This document shows positions 52,154-61,142 of a DNA stretch of 61,142 nucleotides, piece after piece. The translations under genes and the position numbers were made by a program. Each line of letters opens with the position of its first letter. Position 1 is the stretch's first letter. The notes beneath the pieces were generated by a model that was not told the DNA's origin, ran no database searches, and saw only the letters and a list, made by a program, of their open reading frames with translations. This stretch comes from Betaproteobacteria bacterium. Its GTDB lineage: Bacteria; Pseudomonadota; Gammaproteobacteria; Burkholderiales; Burkholderiaceae_C. Location: positions 1 through 61,142 of the forward strand of contig JABCYW010000021.1 in assembly GCA_013289985.1 (NCBI GenBank). Reading direction: 5' to 3'.

Positions 52154-53092
52154 ATGTCCAGGAAGACCGTTCTCGCGGCCGCGCTCTGCGTCGCCGCCGC
52201 CCTCGCCGGCAGCGCGGGCGCCCAGCAGCAGCAATACATCCCGCTGATTTCCAAGGGCTTCCAGCACCAGTTCTGGCAGGCCGTGAAGGCGGGCGCCGAA
52301 CAGGCCGGCAAGGACTACAACGTGCGCATCACGTTCGAGGGCCCCGAGACCGAGGCGATGGTGGACAAGCAGATCGACATGCTGTCGTCGGCGCTCGCCA
52401 AGCACCCCGCCGCGATCGGCTTCGCGGCGCTGGACAGCCAGGCCGCCATCCCGCTGCTGAAGAAGGCGCAGGCGGCGAAGATCCCGGTGATCGCGTTCGA
52501 CTCGGGCGTCGACTCCGACATCCCGACCACCACCGCCACCACCGACAACAAGGCCGCCGCCGCGCTCGCAGCCGACAAGATGGCGCAACTGATCGGCGGC
52601 GCCGGCGAGGTGGCCCTCGTCGTGCACGACCAGACCAGCCGCACCGGCATCGACCGCCGCGACGGCTTCGTCGACCGCATGAAGGCCGCGCATCCGAACG
52701 TGAAGGTGGTGAGCGTGCAGTACGGCGCCGGCGACCACCTGAAGTCCACCGAGATCGCCAAGTCCATGCTGCAGGCCTACCCGAACCTCAAGGGCATCTT
52801 CGGCGCGAACGAGGGCTCGGCGGCCGGCGTGGTCAACGCCCTGCGCGAGACGCATCGCAAGATCGTCGTGATCGGCTACGACTCGGGCAAGCAGCAGAAG
52901 GACGCGATCCGCGAGGGCATCGAGGCCGGCGCCATCACGCAGAACCCGGTGGGCATCGGCTACAAGACCGTCGAGGCGGCCGTCAAGACGCTCAAGGGCG
53001 AGAAGGTGCCCAAGGTGATCGACACGGGCTTCTACTGGTACGACAAGACCAACATCGACGACCCGAAGATCGCGGCCGTCCTCTACGACTGA
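52154..53092 (+). CDS. Periplasmic sugar-binding protein (RbsB type)
   Basis: A 312-residue exported binding protein: signal peptide SRKTVLAAALCVAAALAGSAGA, then YIPLISKGFQHQFWQAVKAGAEQAGKDYNVRITFEGP and two alternating alpha/beta lobes (AIGFAALDSQAAIPLLKKAQAAKIPVIAFDSGVDSD; GIFGANEGSAAGVVNALRETHRKIVVIGYDSGKQQKDAIREG). The Asp and Arg ligands of sugar binding are in their usual places (FDSGVDSD; DQTSRTGIDRRDGF). AAGGAG ribosome-binding site 8 bp before the ATG. With its own ATPase and permease it forms a complete importer. Confidence 0.92.
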   Translation: MSRKTVLAAALCVAAALAGSAGAQQQQYIPLISKGFQHQFWQAVKAGAEQAGKDYNVRITFEGPETEAMVDKQIDMLSSALAKHPAAIGFAALDSQAAIPLLKKAQAAKIPVIAFDSGVDSDIPTTTATTDNKAAAALAADKMAQLIGGAGEVALVVHDQTSRTGIDRRDGFVDRMKAAHPNVKVVSVQYGAGDHLKSTEIAKSMLQAYPNLKGIFGANEGSAAGVVNALRETHRKIVVIGYDSGKQQKDAIREGIEAGAITQNPVGIGYKTVEAAVKTLKGEKVPKVIDTGFYWYDKTNIDDPKIAAVLYD

Positions 53093-53106
53093 TCGGAGCG
53101 CCTTCC

Positions 53107-53960
53107 ATGAAACTGCTGCGCCACGGGCCGCGAGGCCAGGAGCGTCCCGGCGTGCTCGACGCGGAAGGCCGCGTGCGCGACCTGTCCGCCGTCGTGCCCG
53201 ACATCGCCGGCGACGTGCTCACCGCCGCCGGCCTCGCGCGCCTGCGCGGGATCGACCTCGCCACGCTGCCGCTCGTGCCCGGCATGCCGCAGGACGGCCT
53301 GCGGCTGGGCCCGTGCGTGGGCGCGGTCGGCAAGTTCATCTGCATCGGCCTGAACTACGCCGATCACGCGGCCGAATCGGGCATGGCGTTGCCGGCGGAG
53401 CCGGTGGTGTTCTCGAAATGGACCAGCGCCATCACGGGGCCCGACGACGACGTCGAGATCCCGCGCGGCTCCACGCGCACCGACTGGGAGGTGGAACTGG
53501 GCGTGGTGATCGGCACCGGCGGCCGCTACATCGCGCAGGCCGACGCGCTCTCGCACGTGGCCGGCTACTGCATCGTCAACGACGTCTCTGAACGCGAGGT
53601 GCAGCTGGAACGCGGCGGCGGCCAGTGGGACAAGGGCAAGGGCCACGACACCTTCGGCCCGATCGGCCCGTGGCTGGTCACCGCCGACGATGTGCCCGAC
53701 CCGCAGGCGCTGAACCTGTGGCTGGAGGTGGACGGCCACCGCTTCCAGGACGGCAACACGCGCACGATGGTGTTCGGCGTGGCGCAGCTCGTGAGCCACC
53801 TGAGCCGCTTCATGAGCCTGCAGCCGGGCGACATCATCTCCACCGGCACGCCCCCCGGCGTGGGCCTGGGCCAGAAGCCGCCGCGCTACCTCGTGGCCGG
53901 CCAGGTGATGCGGCTGGGCATCCAGGGGCTGGGCGTGCAGCGCCAGCGCACGGTGGCGGC

Positions 53961-53964
<4 letters not shown>
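53107..53964 (+). CDS. 2,4-diketo-3-deoxy-L-fuconate hydrolase (FAH family)
   Basis: A 285-residue fumarylacetoacetate hydrolase-fold enzyme. KFICIGLNYADHAAESGMALPAEPVVFSKWTSAITGPDDDVEIPRG is the substrate/metal block; DWEVELGVVIGTGGRYI has the metal-binding Glu-x-Glu; GYCIVNDVSEREVQLERGGGQWDKGKGHDTFGPIGPWLVTADDV and ISTGTPPGVGLGQKPPRYL complete the site. In this pathway it cleaves the diketo acid to pyruvate and L-lactate. Its stop overlaps the dehydratase start (ATGA). Confidence 0.9.
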
Positions 53965-56028
<2,064 letters not shown>

Positions 56029-56029
56029 C

Positions 56030-56383
56030 ATGCGCCACTGCCTTTTCCTCGACCTCCGCGACGATCCCGACCTGATCGCGCGATACGAGGCGCATCACCG
56101 CGCCGTGTGGCCCGAGGTGCAGGCGCACCTGCGCGCGCAGGGCGTCACGGGCATGCAGATCTGGCGCCTCGGCACGCGCCTGTGCATGGTGATGGAGACC
56201 GACGACGCGCGCTTCGACGCGGCGCGCATGGGCCGGGCCGAGGCCGCCGACCCGCGGCTCGTGGCCTGGGAGACGCTGATGGCCACGTTCCAGGCGCCCA
56301 CGCCATGGACGTCGCCGGACCGCAAGTGGACGCCCGGCGCCCTGATCTTCGACTGGCCTGCATCCGACACTCAGCCGACATGA
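56030..56383 (+). CDS. L-fucose/L-rhamnose mutarotase (RhaM-like)
   Basis: A 117-residue ferredoxin-like dimeric protein: RHCLFLDLRDDPDLIARYEAHHRAVWPEVQAHLRAQGVTGMQIWRLGTRLCMVMETDD has the family histidines (HH) and the W-x-E segment. It interconverts the anomers of 6-deoxy sugars so the dehydrogenase can use them. Its stop overlaps the start of the GH5 gene (ATGA), tying the glycoside hydrolase to the fucose operon. Confidence 0.85.
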   Translation: MRHCLFLDLRDDPDLIARYEAHHRAVWPEVQAHLRAQGVTGMQIWRLGTRLCMVMETDDARFDAARMGRAEAADPRLVAWETLMATFQAPTPWTSPDRKWTPGALIFDWPASDTQPT

Positions 56384-57471
56384 GACTCCGCTTCCTGGCA
56401 GCAACGCTGCTGTCCCTGGCCACCGCCGCGAGCGCCGCGCCCGACATCACCGCCCTGCAGATGGCCCGCCAGATGGGCGCCGGCTGGAACCTCGGCAACT
56501 CGCTCGAGGCCATCGGCGGCGAGACGGCCTGGGGCAACCCGCCCGTCACCCGCGCGATGTTCGACGCGGTGAGGGCGGCCGGCTTCCGCACCGTGCGCAT
56601 CCCGCTGGCGTGGAAGCAGTACGCCGACGCCGACGACCGCATCGGGGCCGCCTGGATGGCGCGCGTCACGCACGTGGTCGACGACGCGCGCGCCGCGGGC
56701 CTCGTCGTGATCATCAACATCCACTGGGACGGCGGCTGGATGCAGCCGACGGCCGCGCGGGAGGCGGCGGTCGACGCGCGCCTCGCGACCTTCTGGACGC
56801 AGATCGCGGACAACTTCAAGGCCTACGACGACCAGTTGCTGTTCGCCGGAACCAACGAGGTGATGGTCGAGGGCGACTACAAGCCGCCGACGCCCGAAGT
56901 CGTCGCGGTGCAGAACGGCTTCAACCAGGTCTTCGTCGACGCCGTGCGCGCCACCGGCGGCAACAACGCCACGCGCTTCCTGGTAGTGCAGGGCTTCAAC
57001 ACCAACATCGACTTCACCGTCGCGAGCGCGCGCCTGCCCAAGGACCCGGCACGCGACCGGCTGATGATGGAGGTGCACTACTACGACCCGTACGATTTCG
57101 CGCTGAACGCGGGCAGCGGCACCTGGCAATGGGGCGCGACCGCCACCGACCCGAAGGCCACCGAGCCCTGGGCCGATGAGGCGCACGTCGACGCGCAGTT
57201 CGAGAAGATGAAGACCCGCTTCGTGGATCGCGGCATCCCGGTCATCCTCGGCGAGTTCGCGGCCATCTCGCGCACCGAGCGCCCGGGCGCAGAGGCCTAC
57301 CGCATCCGATGGAACCGCTACGTCGCGCACTCCGCGGCCACGCACGGCGCGGTGCCGATCTACTGGGATCCGGGGTCGACCGGCAACCACAGCTCGGGGC
57401 TGTTCGATCGCAAGACCGGAGCGCAGGTCTACCCCGCGCTGGTCAGCGCGATCGTCGATGCGGTGAAGTAG
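56380..57471 (+). CDS. Secreted GH5-family glycoside hydrolase (endoglucanase-like)
   Basis: A 363-residue enzyme with a signal peptide (RLRFLAATLLSLATAASA) and a single GH5 TIM barrel. MGAGWNLGNSLEA is the family N-terminal motif; TVRIPLAWKQYADADDRI, VIINIHWDGGWMQP and LLFAGTNEVMVEGD (acid/base Glu in T-N-E) follow; VHYYDPYDFAL and VILGEFAAISR (nucleophile Glu in G-E-F) complete the site. GH5 enzymes cut beta-glucans, xyloglucan or mannans. It lacks a binding module. The ATGA overlap with the mutarotase gene shows it belongs to the fucose operon, unusual for a cellulase-like enzyme. Confidence 0.88.
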   Translation: MRLRFLAATLLSLATAASAAPDITALQMARQMGAGWNLGNSLEAIGGETAWGNPPVTRAMFDAVRAAGFRTVRIPLAWKQYADADDRIGAAWMARVTHVVDDARAAGLVVIINIHWDGGWMQPTAAREAAVDARLATFWTQIADNFKAYDDQLLFAGTNEVMVEGDYKPPTPEVVAVQNGFNQVFVDAVRATGGNNATRFLVVQGFNTNIDFTVASARLPKDPARDRLMMEVHYYDPYDFALNAGSGTWQWGATATDPKATEPWADEAHVDAQFEKMKTRFVDRGIPVILGEFAAISRTERPGAEAYRIRWNRYVAHSAATHGAVPIYWDPGSTGNHSSGLFDRKTGAQVYPALVSAIVDAVK

Positions 57472-57483
57472 CGCCCGGCGCGT

Positions 57484-60866
<3,383 letters not shown>

Positions 60867-60870
<4 letters not shown>

Positions 60871-61142
60871 GGGCGTTGCCAGATGCGCCGATAGATGTCG
60901 CGGTAGCCGTTGGCGGGGTCGTAGAGCAGCCGGTCGCCGCCGTCCGCATCGATGTTGTCCGCCGTGACCAGGTGCACGGGGAACACGGTGCCCGTGACGT
61001 GCTCGCCGGCGAACAACCGGTTCATCTCGTCGACCAGTTGCCAGCCGTGCAGGTTCAGCGGTTCCGCCACCGTGCCCGTCTGGAACGTGCCGGTGCGGAT
61101 GCGCAGGAAGGCCGACTCGCTGCCGTCGCCGGCGGACAGCAT
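60867..61142 (-). CDS. Periplasmic binding protein, C-terminal fragment
   Basis: The last 91 residues of a protein that continues beyond the window. FQTGTVAEPLNLHGWQLVDEMNRLFAGEHVTGTVFPVHLVTADNIDADGGDRLLYDPANGYRDIYRRIW is the C-terminal lobe of a type-I (sugar-type) periplasmic binding protein. Stop and kinase start overlap by 4 bp, so the pair is coupled, as with LuxP/LuxQ or TorT/TorS where the binding protein presents a ligand to the kinase. The ligand cannot be told from this fragment. Confidence 0.75.

Overview
The window is GC-rich DNA from a chromosome of a betaproteobacterium, most likely order Burkholderiales (Rubrivivax/Leptothrix/Roseateles-like). The taxonomic call is an inference from gene families: a HiPIP with diheme cytochrome, paired short Crp/Fnr regulators, DUF1631, a Burkholderiales-type YSC84 lipoprotein, and the complete non-phosphorylative L-fucose pathway. 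I see no rRNA, tRNA, CRISPR array, prophage or plasmid functions. The ends cut a diheme peroxidase-like gene on the left and a periplasmic binding protein gene on the right.

Layout. (1) 1-1.8 kb: end of a diheme cytochrome gene and an outer-membrane porin. (2) 1.85-2.73 kb: an almost gap-free imperfect palindrome of about 880 bp between convergent genes. (3) 2.8-8.8 kb: a three-gene polyol-phosphate operon (alkyl-DHAP-synthase-like FAD oxidase, GlpD-like dehydrogenase, FGGY kinase) divergent from an AraC regulator broken by a frameshift. (4) 8.9-11.9 kb: a secreted small protein, a lipase, an SRPBCC protein, and GAF and MarR proteins. (5) 12-30.7 kb: a stress, redox and signalling island. It holds NRAMP-like and VIT/CCC1-like metal transporters, a KaiC-like ATPase, a GGDEF-histidine kinase fusion, a receiver, GNAT, Usp and CBS proteins, a zinc alcohol dehydrogenase, two Crp/Fnr regulators and an outer-membrane cytochrome-porin/diheme cytochrome/HiPIP cassette. 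A shared 16-bp dyad, TGTKCG-N4-CGMACA, occurs in at least two divergent promoter regions here. (6) 31-40.5 kb: tag, a TlpA-like protein, then a membrane-lipid cluster (UPF0104 protein, psd, anchored class III aminotransferase, small membrane protein, GT4, LplT, GT2). (7) 40.5-41.6 kb: a REP-associated transposase gene (RAYT) flanked by REP hairpins, with further copies elsewhere. (8) 41.6-43.5 kb: a DUF1631 protein. (9) 43.6-57.5 kb: TonB-dependent receptor, IclR regulator and a ten-gene L-fucose operon: all six enzymes of the non-phosphorylative route, a complete sugar ABC importer and a secreted GH5 glycoside hydrolase. (10) 57.5-61.1 kb: a hybrid histidine kinase translationally coupled to a periplasmic binding protein.

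How parts work together. In the fucose locus the TonB receptor and GH5 enzyme probably supply oligosaccharide or sugar, the ABC system imports it, and mutarotase, dehydrogenase, lactonase, dehydratase, a second dehydrogenase and a hydrolase convert L-fucose to pyruvate and lactate under IclR control. In the stress island the Crp/Fnr proteins are the obvious candidates to read the shared dyad and so link the extracellular-electron-transfer-like cassette with the sensor kinase and alcohol dehydrogenase. That regulatory link is inference.
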